Below, piece after piece: positions 1 to 8,642 of a stretch of 45,422 bases of DNA. The translations under genes were made by a program, and so were the position numbers. Position 1 is the stretch's first letter, and each line of letters opens with the position of its first letter. Below the pieces are notes generated by a model. That model did not search any database. It was not told the DNA's origin and worked only from the letters and a program-made list of their open reading frames with translations. The stretch spans positions 1 to 45,422 of the forward strand of contig JAKDSA010000020.1 of assembly GCA_030457025.1 (NCBI GenBank), given 5' to 3'. The DNA comes from Brevibacterium sp. (lineage in GTDB: Bacteria; Actinomycetota; Actinomycetes; Actinomycetales; Brevibacteriaceae).

Positions 1-214
1 TTCCGCAAACCACCTCGTGCCGCTTTTGGGATCTGTCCCACGGTCAGGGACTGCCACCCCCCCGGGCCCCCCCCCACGGGGGTGTTGGACTACGACTCGT
101 TCAGCCAGTCAGTCACCGCTTCGCCGAGGCGGTCGTGCCCGAGCCTGGGACCCAGCCCTTCACTTCAGCCGTGCACCGCTGTCGAGCATCGCAGCCGAGG
201 TCCCCGTGCTCAGC
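1..214. other. Left edge, downstream of leuB, no clear gene
   Basis: No gene can be supported here. The stretch follows the leuB stop codon. It holds long C/G runs around 54-90 that could fold into a short C5/G5 hairpin and may act as the leuB terminator; such runs are also prone to sequencing error. On the minus strand an open frame ending in a stop at 90-92 gives a protein-like tail ending DRLGEAVTDWLNES, but an in-frame stop lies only about 24 codons upstream and no start codon with a ribosome site is visible, so it is at most a relic. Confidence 0.5.
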
Positions 215-1252
215 TCAGCCCAGACGGGCCGCGATCGCGTCGCCCACCTCGGCGGTGGATCGCTTGGTTCCGTCACGATCAGCCAAGTCGGCCTCAACAG
301 CGGTCTCGATCGACTTCGCCGCAATGTCGAGCCCCAGATGCGAGGCCATGAGCGCACCGGAGAGGATCGAGGCGGTGGGATCGGCGATCTGCTGACCGGC
401 GATGTCCGGCGCCGAACCGTGGATCGGCTCGAACAGGCTCGGTGCCGTTCCTTCGACATTGAGGTTGCCCGAGGCGGCCAGTCCGATGCCCCCGGTCACG
501 GCTGCGGCGAGGTCGGTGAGGATGTCGCCGAACAGATTGTCGGTGACGATCACGTCGTAGCGCGAGGGGTCGGTGACCATGAAGATCGTGCATGCATCGG
601 TGTGCTCGTAGTTGAATGTCACCTCCGGATACTCGGCGCCGACCTTCTCGACGACTCGTCGCCACAAGTGGCCCGCGTGGACCATGACATTGTGTTTGTG
701 GACGTAGGTGAGCTTCTTGTTCCTTGCCTGTGCGCGTTCGAACGCGTCACGAACGGCCCGTTCGACGCCATACCAGGTGTTGACCGAGACCTCGGTCGCG
801 ACCTCATAGGGCGTATCGGTGCGGACGGACCCGCCCATTCCGGTGTAAGCGCCTTCGGTGCCCTCACGGACGACGACGAAGTCGATCTCATCGGGCTTCG
901 CCAGCGGACTGGTGACTCCGGCGAAGAGCTTCGAGGGGCGCAGGTTGACCGCGTGGCTCAGGCCGAAGCGCATTTTGAGGATCACACCGCGCTCGAGCAC
1001 ACCCGATGGCACGCTCGGGTCACCGCAGGCACCGAAGAAGATGGCATGGTGCGAGCGCAGCGATTCCAGCTCGTCGTCCGTGAGCGTCTCACCGGTATCG
1101 TGCCAGCGCTTGGCGCCGACGTCGTAGTCGGTGAGCTCGAGTTCCGCAGGCTCACCGGACACCTCGATGGCGCGCTTGAGAACCTTGAGACCTTCGGGGA
1201 CGACCTCGTTGCCGATGCCGTCACCCGGCATGACTGCAATTGAAAACTTCAT
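215..1252 (-). CDS. leuB: 3-isopropylmalate dehydrogenase
   Basis: Cytosolic NAD-dependent oxidative decarboxylation of 3-isopropylmalate to 2-ketoisocaproate, third step of leucine synthesis. The 345 residues match the family over the full length: VREGTEGAY at about 128-136, the catalytic Lys in KHN (186-188), the Mg-binding Asp residues in DNLFGD (238-243), and the NAD-site signature [13 protein letters not shown] (275-287). I chose the ATG at 1252 over the GTG at 1258 because TAATCT (1259-1264) lies exactly 6 bases before the ATG and no Shine-Dalgarno is present, so the mRNA is probably leaderless. It is divergent from the aldolase gene. In related actinobacteria leuB sits beyond serA, as here. 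Confidence 0.96.
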   Translation of the reverse strand: MKFSIAVMPGDGIGNEVVPEGLKVLKRAIEVSGEPAELELTDYDVGAKRWHDTGETLTDDELESLRSHHAIFFGACGDPSVPSGVLERGVILKMRFGLSHAVNLRPSKLFAGVTSPLAKPDEIDFVVVREGTEGAYTGMGGSVRTDTPYEVATEVSVNTWYGVERAVRDAFERAQARNKKLTYVHKHNVMVHAGHLWRRVVEKVGAEYPEVTFNYEHTDACTIFMVTDPSRYDVIVTDNLFGDILTDLAAAVTGGIGLAASGNLNVEGTAPSLFEPIHGSAPDIAGQQIADPTASILSGALMASHLGLDIAAKSIETAVEADLADRDGTKRSTAEVGDAIAARLG

Positions 1253-1258
1253 ACTCAC

Positions 1259-1264
1259 AGATTA
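1259..1264 (-). promoter_or_regulatory. leuB -10 element (leaderless promoter)
   Basis: TAATCT on the minus strand is followed by 6 bases and then the leuB ATG, so transcription should begin at or next to the start codon. No convincing -35 is visible 16-18 bases upstream. Confidence 0.5.
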
Positions 1265-1402
1265 GAACTCATCTCACCATGCAACTAGAGCGTCCTACTA
1301 TTCGGACGACCAGAGGGAGGTCCAGGCACCGGAAGCCGCTGTGCACAACTTCACGACTCAAACTTCGTCTCGGGCTACAAATTCGGGGCGCGAAGGGTGA
1401 AA

Positions 1403-2293
1403 ATGGGAACACCACCCCAGAACCCCAGAGAAAGTCGATCATTGACAGATACGATCCGCAATCGCCGTGCCGCTGCCCTTCCCGCCAAGCTCTCGCGTTC
1501 TTGGCTGCTGGTCAATGCGGCCCAAGAGGGAATCTTCACCGAAGCGCAGATCTCCGAAGCGGATTCCGTCATCTTCGACCTCGAGGCCTCCGTCTCCGAC
1601 GACAAGAAGCTCGACGCACGTGACAATGTCGTGCGCGCCCTCGAAGGCGGCATGTCCGCATGGGTTCGCATCAACAAGATGGATTCGGAATTCTGGGACG
1701 ACGACCTCGCTGCCATCGCCATGCTCCCCGGACTTCGCGGCGTGATGCTGCCGGAGACCGAACGCCCCGAACAGGTCTCCTACACTGCGATGCGTGCGAA
1801 GGCTGGGCTTCCGGTCATCGCACTGCTCGAATCCGCGATGGGAGTGGAGAACGCGACCAAGATCGCCGAGGCGCCCGGCACCTTCCGTCTCGCCTTCGGA
1901 ACCAACGACTTCCGCAAGGACACCGGCTTCTCCGGCGATCCGATGGCGCTGGCCTACGCCCGATCGCGTCTGACCATCGCCTCGCGCATGGGCGGACTGC
2001 CCGGCGCCATCGACGGGCCCTCCGCGGCAGCCGCCAGCGATGAGCAGGTCAGCAAGGACGCCGAGGTGACCCACATGATGGGCATGACCGGCAAGCTCGT
2101 GCTCAACGTCAATCAGGTCGTCACACTCAACGAATCGATGAGCCCGAGCGAGGACGAACGCGACTGGGCACGTCAGCTGCTCGAAGAAGCAGAAGGCGGC
2201 TCCGAGATCACGGACGGCTCATACCTCCCTCGCCTGGCGCGTGCGAAGAAGATTGCTTCCCTGGCATCGACCTACGGCCTCTGGAACGCCTGA
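1403..2293 (+). CDS. HpcH/HpaI aldolase / citrate lyase beta-like protein
   Basis: A CitE-like protein of 296 residues from the HpcH/HpaI aldolase superfamily. Members cleave or form C-C bonds of CoA thioesters or oxo-acids (citramalyl-CoA, malyl-CoA and similar). Expected Mg-binding residues are present: Glu143 in ALLESAMG and Asp169 in GTNDFRKD, with the substrate-binding Arg in WVRIN near 89. No citrate lyase alpha or gamma genes are near, so a stand-alone lyase or thioesterase role is more likely than citrate fermentation; the substrate cannot be told. GAAGGG lies 5 bases before the ATG at 1403; GTG at 1397 and TTG at 1442 are alternatives. The last codons and the stop form the first unit of a 17-bp tandem repeat. 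Confidence 0.85.
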   Translation: MGTPPQNPRESRSLTDTIRNRRAAALPAKLSRSWLLVNAAQEGIFTEAQISEADSVIFDLEASVSDDKKLDARDNVVRALEGGMSAWVRINKMDSEFWDDDLAAIAMLPGLRGVMLPETERPEQVSYTAMRAKAGLPVIALLESAMGVENATKIAEAPGTFRLAFGTNDFRKDTGFSGDPMALAYARSRLTIASRMGGLPGAIDGPSAAAASDEQVSKDAEVTHMMGMTGKLVLNVNQVVTLNESMSPSEDERDWARQLLEEAEGGSEITDGSYLPRLARAKKIASLASTYGLWNA

Positions 2294-2350
2294 GTCTTCG
2301 GAACGCCTGAGTCTTCGGAACGCCTGCGTCTTCGGAACGCCTGCGTCTTC
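2283..2350 (+). repeat. Four tandem copies of a 17-bp unit
   Basis: The unit GGAACGCCTGAGTCTTC occurs at 2283-2299 and 2300-2316, and with one change (CTGAG to CTGCG) at 2317-2333 and 2334-2350. The first copy carries the end and stop codon of the aldolase gene. The array ends 4 bases before the ATG of the broken PAP2 gene and fills the place where its ribosome site would be. Confidence 0.95.
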
Positions 2351-2354
2351 GCGA

Positions 2355-3082
2355 ATGTCGGTCCGTCAACCAGCGTGGTCCCTCTGGGCGACCCTGCCGA
2401 CGATCTTCTTCGTCGGCGCCTTCGGCCTGTGGATGAGAGCCAATGCCTCCGGGCCCAACGACGGTTGACCAGACCTGGCTGAATTTCGTCGGGCTTGAGC
2501 CCGACTCCGCCGGGTACTGGATCGCGGTCATCCTCGCCGAGGTGGGCGGGGGTGCGGGGGTCGTCATCTGCACAGGAGTGTTGGCCGCGGTCTTCGTGTT
2601 CCTGCGACGGCTGCGTGCCGCCGGCGTCCTCGTCACGACCATGCTCACGGGAATCGCTCTGTCCCAGCTGCTCAAGGCCGTGGTCATCCGGCTCCGACCC
2701 AGCGAGCAGCTCTACGACTCTCTGGGCTATTCGTATCCCTCGGGCCATTCGATGGCCGCCGCGGCACTGGCCTCGGCGCTCGCATTCATCGCCTCCCGGG
2801 CGCACGTGCTCAAGCTGGCAGAGGCTGCCCCCCACCTCCACCGAAGCAGTTCCGACCGAGATCACTCCCCTGCTCAGACCTGTCCAGATGCGGTTCCACT
2901 GGTCGATGATCCTGGCGTTCGCGTGGATCGTGCTGATGATGTGGTCACGCACCGCATTGCAGGTGCACTGGCTCTCCGACACGATCGCCGGAGCCCTCAT
3001 CGGCATCTCGGCCGCCGTCCTCGCTGACGAGCTGTGGACCTGGGTGACGATGAGGACCCGTTCACCTCATCGTCGGAGGTGA
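2355..3082 (+). pseudogene. PAP2-family phosphatase broken by two frameshifts
   Basis: A membrane-bound PAP2 (phosphatidic acid phosphatase type 2) protein spread over three frames. Frame one from the ATG at 2355 gives the first membrane segment and stops at 2466-2468. Frame two carries motif 1 (KAVVIRLRP) and motif 2 (PSGH). Frame three carries motif 3 (SRTALQVHWLSD). Each switch is explained by one extra base in a homopolymer: TCCGGGCCC near 2448-2456 and a run of six C near 2829-2834. Removing one base at each gives one 241-residue protein with all catalytic motifs. Either a recent pseudogene or sequencing indels; the intact motifs favour a recent or artefactual cause. No Shine-Dalgarno is visible before 2355. 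Confidence 0.8.
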
Positions 3083-3090
3083 ACGGGTCC
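3054..3090. terminator. Bidirectional terminator between PAP2 and serA
   Basis: A perfect 15-bp inverted repeat (arms 3054-3068 and 3076-3090) with a 7-base loop lies between the convergent PAP2 and serA genes. It overlaps the last PAP2 codons. There is no long T tract on either side. Confidence 0.7.
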
Positions 3091-3117
3091 CGTTCGATCT
3101 GCTGTTGCTGGTGGAGG

Positions 3118-4710
3118 TCAGTCTTCGCTCAGTGAGACTCCGCTGAATGCGGACGCGTTGACGGCTCCGGCCACGGCCTTGACGACTTCCTCGGAGACTG
3201 CCGAGTCGACAGCCAGCACCGAGAGCGCATCGTTGTCGGTCGCCGAGGGCGAGACCTGCATGCCGGCGATGTTGATCTCGTTCGCGCCCAGAGCTTGGCC
3301 CAGCTGCCCGATGATGCCCGGACGATCCTCATAGCGGAAGATGAGCAGGTTGTCGGTGAGTTCGATCTCGAGGTCGAATCCGTTGACCTCGGTGAGCTTC
3401 TGCACGAGCTTCGGTCCGGTCACGGTGCCCGAGACCGAGATCCGCTGCCCTTCGCTCGTCGTCGCGGTCAGCCGTGTGACATTGCGGAACGATTCACAGT
3501 ACGGGTCGGTTTCGAGTTCGACGCCGATCCCGCGCTCCTCTGCCAGCAGCGGTGCGTTGACGTAGGAGACCTGGTCGGACACGACGTCCTTGAACAGGCC
3601 CTTGAGTGCGGAGAGCTTGAGGACGGATACGTCCTTGTCCGCGATCTCGCCGTTGACCTCGACCTTGAAGTGGGTGACCGAGGAGTTCGCCAGCGAGTTG
3701 ACGACCCGCCCCAGTCGTTCGGCCAGGGGAATGCCCGGGCGCACGTCCTCGTGGATCGCTCCACCGGCGACGTTGACCGCGTCGGGGACGAGGTCCCCGG
3801 CCAGTGCCTTGCGCACGGACTTGGCGACGGCTACGCCGGCCTTCTCCTGTGCCTCGGCGGTCGAGGCGCCGAGGTGGGGCGTGACGTTGACGGCATCGAG
3901 GTCCATCAGCGCCGAGTGCTCCGGGGGTTCGGTGCTCCACACATCGATGCCGGCACCGCCGACCTCACCGGCTGCGACTGCCTCGGCCAGCGCCTCCTCG
4001 TCGATGATGCCGCCGCGGGCGACGTTGATGAACCGTGCGCCCGGCTTGGCCGCCTTGAATTCCTCGGTGCTGATCATGCCGACCGTCTCGGGCGTCTTGG
4101 GCATGTGGACGGTGACGAAATCGCTGATGGCCAGCAGTCCCGGCAGGTCGACGACCTCGACGCCCATCTGCGCGGCGCGCGCCTGCGTGATGTAGGGGTC
4201 GTAGCCGACCAGGCGCATGCCGAATGCCTTCGCGCGCTCGGCCACAAGTCCGCCGATGCGGCCGAGTCCGACGATGCCGAGAGTCTTTTCGTAGAGCTCC
4301 ACGCCCGTGTACTTCGAGCGCTTCCACTCCCCCGCCTTGAGCGAGGTGTTGCCGGCACCGAAGTAGCGTGCGGAGCCGAGGATGTGAGCCATGGTGAGTT
4401 CGGCCGCGGAGATGATGTTCGAGGTCGGAGCATTGACGACCATGACACCCGCCGAGGTGGCTGCTGGGACGTCGACATTGTCGAGTCCGACGCCGGCGCG
4501 GGCGATGACCTGGAGTTTCTTCGCGGCAGCAATCGCCTCGGCGTCGACCTGAGTGGCGGAACGGACAAGTATCGCGTCGGCATCGCCGATGTCATTGAGG
4601 AGCTGAGACCGGTCAGCACCTTCGGTGTGACGGATCTCGAAATCCCCTCCGAGGGCGTCGATGGTGGCCGGTGACAGATTTTCGGCGATGAGCACGATGG
4701 GCTTGGGCAC
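3118..4710 (-). CDS. serA: D-3-phosphoglycerate dehydrogenase
   Basis: NAD-dependent oxidation of 3-phosphoglycerate to 3-phosphohydroxypyruvate, first step of serine synthesis, cytosolic. At 530 residues it is the long actinobacterial form: catalytic and NAD domains (about 1-315, glycine motif GLGRIGG 148-154, catalytic Arg232, Glu261 and His279), an intervening domain (about 320-450) and a C-terminal ACT domain (about 455-530) expected to bind serine. The start is the GTG at 4708-4710, preceded by AGGAGG at the right distance; an upstream in-frame ATG at 4767 lies inside a palindrome and lacks a ribosome site. The 32-bp palindrome upstream suggests repressor control. It is convergent with the broken PAP2 gene. 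Confidence 0.96.
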   Translation of the reverse strand: MPKPIVLIAENLSPATIDALGGDFEIRHTEGADRSQLLNDIGDADAILVRSATQVDAEAIAAAKKLQVIARAGVGLDNVDVPAATSAGVMVVNAPTSNIISAAELTMAHILGSARYFGAGNTSLKAGEWKRSKYTGVELYEKTLGIVGLGRIGGLVAERAKAFGMRLVGYDPYITQARAAQMGVEVVDLPGLLAISDFVTVHMPKTPETVGMISTEEFKAAKPGARFINVARGGIIDEEALAEAVAAGEVGGAGIDVWSTEPPEHSALMDLDAVNVTPHLGASTAEAQEKAGVAVAKSVRKALAGDLVPDAVNVAGGAIHEDVRPGIPLAERLGRVVNSLANSSVTHFKVEVNGEIADKDVSVLKLSALKGLFKDVVSDQVSYVNAPLLAEERGIGVELETDPYCESFRNVTRLTATTSEGQRISVSGTVTGPKLVQKLTEVNGFDLEIELTDNLLIFRYEDRPGIIGQLGQALGANEINIAGMQVSPSATDNDALSVLAVDSAVSEEVVKAVAGAVNASAFSGVSLSED

Positions 4711-4748
4711 TGAGTTCCTCCTGTTGCGTCCGGGACGCGTCCATCTTA

Positions 4749-4780
4749 TGAGACTTTGTGAATGCATTCACAAAGTCTCA
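4749..4780. promoter_or_regulatory. 32-bp perfect palindrome upstream of serA
   Basis: Perfect dyad centred between 4764 and 4765, with core TGTGAATGCATTCACA flanked by GAGACTT and AAGTCTC arms. It lies 39-70 bases before the serA start and after the acetyltransferase stop. No T tract follows it on the minus strand, so it fits an operator for a dimeric regulator better than a terminator, though a terminator role cannot be excluded. Confidence 0.6.
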
Positions 4781-4821
4781 AATTATGGGAAGTGAGTCTC
4801 GCCTCACCTCAGGTGTGGGTC

Positions 4822-6114
4822 TCAGAACCCGTTCGGCGAGTACGGCATCCGTCCCAGGTTGAACATCGAGCTGGCGCGCACGGCGGCGCCTGGCACGTTT
4901 TCGTCGATGCGTCCGGCTCGGGCGAGGATCACCGGGTCGGCGCCGCCGAAGTAGAGAGAGCCGAGCTCCGCGATGCCCAGGCTCAGATCGGCGGGGGTCG
5001 AGTCCGAGGCGGTTTCGACGACGGCGTTCTCTCCGTCGGAGGTGATCGTGTAGCGACCACCGGCCAGATCAAGGGAGTCATCGATCTCAAGGACCAGCGT
5101 CCCCGGCACGTACCAGGGCCTGGCCTCGAGCGCCGTCTTGACGTCGAGGATGCGGATCCAGATGTTGTCTTCCGTGGACACGGTTCTGACCCGGCGGGAA
5201 TCGGTGAGCAGCCAGGGCAGCGGTGAGTCTTCGGCGGACTCCCCGAAGGTCACCCGTGTCGAGAGGTCGATCGCGGCCAGGAACGACCACAGTGAGGCAT
5301 AGGCCGCGTCGGTGACGGCGACGAAGTCGACGATTTCGATCGTCGGCGGGGTTTTCGACCAGCCGGCGAACTTGTAGGACACGTACCCGTCGGCTTCGCC
5401 CTGTTCGTTGAAGTGCAGGGCGGCACGCACTCCCCGGTCGGGCTCGGCGGTGTCGGTGTTGAGCTCGCCGGTGGCCCGCTCGATGTAGGTCTGCTGGCGT
5501 TCCATCGCACCCGGCGAGGTGCGCATGAATTCGCCGTAGATCTTCGGTGCCAGTTCGCGCAGTTCGCTGGGCAGGCACATCTCGACTCGGCGGTCGGGTT
5601 CGTGCACCATCTTGAACCCGGGCGAGGTGTCGACCTCGATCGTGTGCGCCCAGGTGGCGACCCCGAATCCGAAGCGGGAGTAGATCCCACCTTCGGTCGC
5701 TGTCAGTGCGGCGAATGGGTATCCGTCGGCCTTCGCCTCGGCGAGGTCCGTCGTCATCAGCGACCGCAGCAGGCCGCGTCGGCGATGCGTCGGGCGAACC
5801 GTCACCCAGGTGATCAGGTGCCCCGGGACCAGACGTCCGCCGCCCACATTGACCAGCTTCTCGAACCACGCGAAGGTCGCCACGGGGATGCTGGCGTCGA
5901 GTGCGTGCTCGTACTCCTGGTCGGCGTAGACGGCGGTGAGGTTCCGACCGTCGGCGATGGCTCGCTGGACACGGTTCTTCAGCGCCTCATCGGTGGATCT
6001 CGGGTCGTGGAATCCCACACTCGTCGACGCGAAGTAGCCCTGCGTGCGTTCGTCGGGGGCTCCGGTCGACTCGTCGAAGGCTGGCTTGAAGTTCTCGAAT
6101 CTGTAGTTCGTCAC
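4822..6114 (-). CDS. Eis-type GNAT N-acetyltransferase
   Basis: Cytosolic acetyl-CoA-dependent acetyltransferase of the Eis family (430 residues; family about 400-430). The first GNAT domain has the acetyl-CoA motif VTVRPTHRRRGLL near 103-115 and the conserved IYSRFGFG segment near 144, whose Tyr is the general acid in Eis. A second GNAT-like domain and a C-terminal sterol-carrier-like domain follow. The chain ends in Phe; in Eis the terminal carboxylate is part of the active site. Known Eis enzymes acetylate aminoglycosides and other amines; the substrate here is unknown. The start is the GTG at 6112-6114 with GGAAA just upstream. It lies upstream of serA but is separated from it by the palindrome. 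Confidence 0.88.
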   Translation of the reverse strand: MTNYRFENFKPAFDESTGAPDERTQGYFASTSVGFHDPRSTDEALKNRVQRAIADGRNLTAVYADQEYEHALDASIPVATFAWFEKLVNVGGGRLVPGHLITWVTVRPTHRRRGLLRSLMTTDLAEAKADGYPFAALTATEGGIYSRFGFGVATWAHTIEVDTSPGFKMVHEPDRRVEMCLPSELRELAPKIYGEFMRTSPGAMERQQTYIERATGELNTDTAEPDRGVRAALHFNEQGEADGYVSYKFAGWSKTPPTIEIVDFVAVTDAAYASLWSFLAAIDLSTRVTFGESAEDSPLPWLLTDSRRVRTVSTEDNIWIRILDVKTALEARPWYVPGTLVLEIDDSLDLAGGRYTITSDGENAVVETASDSTPADLSLGIAELGSLYFGGADPVILARAGRIDENVPGAAVRASSMFNLGRMPYSPNGF

Positions 6115-6423
6115 GTTTCCAACAGTAATTCACCTCACGCCTCATGCACCCTGCCGACGCAGGAAAAGGCCGAATCGTCGTATTGAACCGAGCCACGGAG
6201 ACGAACGACCACTGTGCCCAACAGTGAGTCATTGGCCCGAGCACTGAGTCAGCCTCCGACGCCGCGCTCCCCGACGCAGATGGACTGCAACGACCTTCAT
6301 CGTTGAGCAGATTCGCAATCTCGACTTTGTGATCCTGCTCTCATCTGTGCGTCTGAATCGCCGTATCCGCGCAGGACATCCTGCTGCTGAGGCTCGAAGT
6401 TGCGTCCAATGACTTTGATGGTT
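6115..6423. other. Intergenic region between divergent genes
   Basis: No gene, RNA or convincing repeat seen. It should hold the promoter of the minus-strand acetyltransferase and any upstream control sites of the plus-strand peptide transport operon. Confidence 0.4.
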
Positions 6424-6452
6424 TTGCTCAGGACGAATTCAGGAGTGATAAT
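6424..6452 (+). promoter_or_regulatory. Promoter of the first peptide ABC operon
   Basis: TTGCTC (6424-6429), a 17-base spacer, then GATAAT (6447-6452). This is the best sigma70-type match in the gap; predicted start near 6459, giving a 5' UTR of about 65 bases. Confidence 0.6.
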
Positions 6453-6524
6453 TGTTGAGCAGTTCAGCGCCCCTGGCTGCGACCACTCTCCGCCGGATGA
6501 CCCGAACAGAATCGAAGGATGGCG

Positions 6525-7505
6525 ATGACAGCAGCCTCACAAGGACCTGCCGAGCGAGTTCCAGCGCAGCGCACTCGCCGAGACAGCGTCTGGGTCCGTC
6601 TCCTGCGTTCGCGCGCATCCGTGACCGGGCTCGTCCTGGTGCTCGTCTTCATTCTTCTCGCGCTCCTGGCCCCGGTCTTCTCAGCGCTGACCGGCAACAG
6701 CCCGCTCTCCTACAATTCTGACCTCCTCGGACCCGACACCGCACCGGCAGGGCCATTCGGTGGGATCAGCACCCAGCACTGGTTCGGCGTCGAGCCTCGC
6801 ACTGGTCGTGATCTGTTCGCGATCGTCTCTTATGGTGCCCAGGTGTCCCTGCTCATCGGCCTGGCCGCCACGCTCGTCTCGATCGTCGTCGGGGTGATCG
6901 TCGGCCTCGTCGCCGGGTTCTATGGCGGCTTCGCCGATCGCCTGCTCTCGCGTCTGACCGACGTGATCTTCGGCTTCCCCTTCCTCATCTTCGCAATCGC
7001 GCTGTCCGCGACCGTCCCCGCGAGTGTCCCCCGCACCCTGCTCCTCATCCTCGTCATCGGCTTCTTCGGGTGGCCCTCGATCGCCCGCGTCGTGCGCAGC
7101 GAGACTCTCTCACTCAAGGAGCGCGGGTTCGTCCGTGCCGCAGCTGCCCAGGGAACCGGAAGCGCCCGCATCATCATCCGTGAGATCTTCCCGAACATTC
7201 TGGCCACGATCATTGTCTTCACGACCGTGTCGATCCCAGGCAAGATCGGTGCCGAGGCGGCGTTGTCCTTCCTCGGGGTCGGCGTCAATCCGCCCACTCC
7301 GTCGTGGGGTCGCTCGATCTCCGACGCGATCTCCTGGGTCCAGGTCGATCCCATGTACCTGATCTTCCCCGGCATGGCGCTGTTCCTCGTGACATTGGGC
7401 TTCAACATGTTCGGTGATGGTCTCCGCGATGCGCTCGACCCAGCTGAGGCGCGCAGCGAGAGTGCGGCACCGATCGAACCCGTGAGCACAGGAGGACAAC
7501 CGTGA
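6525..7505 (+). CDS. Peptide ABC transporter permease, DppC/OppC type
   Basis: Integral membrane permease of a type I peptide importer (326 residues). It shows an N-terminal membrane anchor, a long external loop with the STQHWFGVEPRTGRDLF segment typical of DppC, about five further membrane segments, and the EAA loop that docks the ATPase (RVVRSETLSLKERGFVRAAAAQG region). The ATG at 6525 is preferred over that at 6519 because GAAGGA overlaps 6519 and is correctly spaced for 6525. Its stop overlaps the next start by 4 bases (GTGA). The permease C gene before permease B is the reverse of the common Opp/Dpp order. Confidence 0.92.
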   Translation: MTAASQGPAERVPAQRTRRDSVWVRLLRSRASVTGLVLVLVFILLALLAPVFSALTGNSPLSYNSDLLGPDTAPAGPFGGISTQHWFGVEPRTGRDLFAIVSYGAQVSLLIGLAATLVSIVVGVIVGLVAGFYGGFADRLLSRLTDVIFGFPFLIFAIALSATVPASVPRTLLLILVIGFFGWPSIARVVRSETLSLKERGFVRAAAAQGTGSARIIIREIFPNILATIIVFTTVSIPGKIGAEAALSFLGVGVNPPTPSWGRSISDAISWVQVDPMYLIFPGMALFLVTLGFNMFGDGLRDALDPAEARSESAAPIEPVSTGGQP

Positions 7506-8500
7506 GCCGCGCCAAATTCGTCATCTATCGTCTGCTCGGGGCACTCATCGTGCTCCTCATCGTCGCGGCCGCGTGCTTCGCGATCTTCTACCTCATGCCC
7601 AGCAATCCCGCGCAGTATTCGTGCGGGAAGCCATGTTCGCCGGACCGCCTCGCCGAAGTCGAACGCTATCTGGGTGTCGATCAGGCGTGGTGGAAGCAGC
7701 TCTTCGACTTCCTCCGCGGAATCGTCGTCGGTCGTGACTTCGGCGCGGGTGCCGCTGCCATCCACTGCGATGCCCCCTGCTTCGGCTATTCGTTCCGTCT
7801 GCGCGACTCGGTCACGTCGCTCATCCTCAGCCGACTGCCGATCACCGTCTCACTGACTCTGGGCGCGGCAGTCCTGTGGGCCATCGGCGGGATCGCCGCC
7901 GGCCTCATCGCCGCTCTCAAGCGCGGAACTGCCACCGACAACGTGGTCATGGGAGCCGCCATCACCGGCATCTCAGCGCCCACCTACCTGCTGGGCCTGC
8001 TCGGCATCCTGCTCTTCGGCTTCACTCTCAACGTCCTGCCCATCGGCGGGTATGTGCCGCTGACCGAGAACCCTGCGATGTGGGCCTTCCACCTGATCCT
8101 TCCCTGGATCGTCCTGGCCATCGCCAATGCAGCGATCTATGCACGGCTGACTCGCGGCCAGATGCTCGAGGTGATGAGCCAGGACTACATCCGCACGGCC
8201 CGGGCCAAGGGGCTGAGCGAACCGGTCGTCATCGGCAAGCACGGGCTGCGCAATCTGGTGCTGCCCCTGACGACGCTCTTCGCGATCGACATCGGCGGGC
8301 TCCTGGGCGGGGCAGTGATCACGGAGAAGGTCTTCGGCCTCGGCGGCGTCGGCACACTGCTGCTCGAAGCCGTGTCGAACCTCGACATCCAGGTCATCGT
8401 CGGCGTCACTCTCTTCGCCGCGGCGATCGTGGTCATCGCGAATCTGCTGGCCGATCTCAGCTATTCGATCCTCGACCCACGAATCGGGGCCCGCCACTGA
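7502..8500 (+). CDS. Peptide ABC transporter permease, DppB/OppB type
   Basis: Integral membrane permease pairing with the preceding protein (332 residues). The N-terminal membrane segment (about 10-30), the family-typical external region and the EAA loop near SQDYIRTARAKGLSE are present. The extracytoplasmic loop carries four Cys residues (YSCGKPCSP and HCDAPC), which could form disulfides outside the membrane; this is unusual and inferred only. GTG start within the upstream stop (GTGA), with AGGAGGA a few bases upstream, so translation is coupled. Confidence 0.92.
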   Translation: MSRAKFVIYRLLGALIVLLIVAAACFAIFYLMPSNPAQYSCGKPCSPDRLAEVERYLGVDQAWWKQLFDFLRGIVVGRDFGAGAAAIHCDAPCFGYSFRLRDSVTSLILSRLPITVSLTLGAAVLWAIGGIAAGLIAALKRGTATDNVVMGAAITGISAPTYLLGLLGILLFGFTLNVLPIGGYVPLTENPAMWAFHLILPWIVLAIANAAIYARLTRGQMLEVMSQDYIRTARAKGLSEPVVIGKHGLRNLVLPLTTLFAIDIGGLLGGAVITEKVFGLGGVGTLLLEAVSNLDIQVIVGVTLFAAAIVVIANLLADLSYSILDPRIGARH

Positions 8501-8642
8501 CCCCCGCATCCACACGCACGGCGGGTACACGCGCCGACCGACGCAGCCACACCATCACCGGACCATGACGACACACACGGACGCAGCGAACCTTCGGGCC
8601 CACCATCACCACCCCGATTGGGACGCTTGAGAAAGGCACACC

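Noticed and set aside
90..167. Small ORF after leuB on the minus strand
   Set aside because: Protein-like C terminus but an in-frame stop within about 25 codons and no start; too short to support.
17..1243. Long plus-strand open frame opposite leuB
   Set aside because: It is the mirror of leuB in high-GC DNA; its translation shows no family features, while the minus strand gives a complete LeuB.
4749..4767. Upstream ATG start for serA at 4767
   Set aside because: It lies inside the palindrome, has no ribosome site, and the added residues are not part of the family; the GTG at 4710 has AGGAGG.
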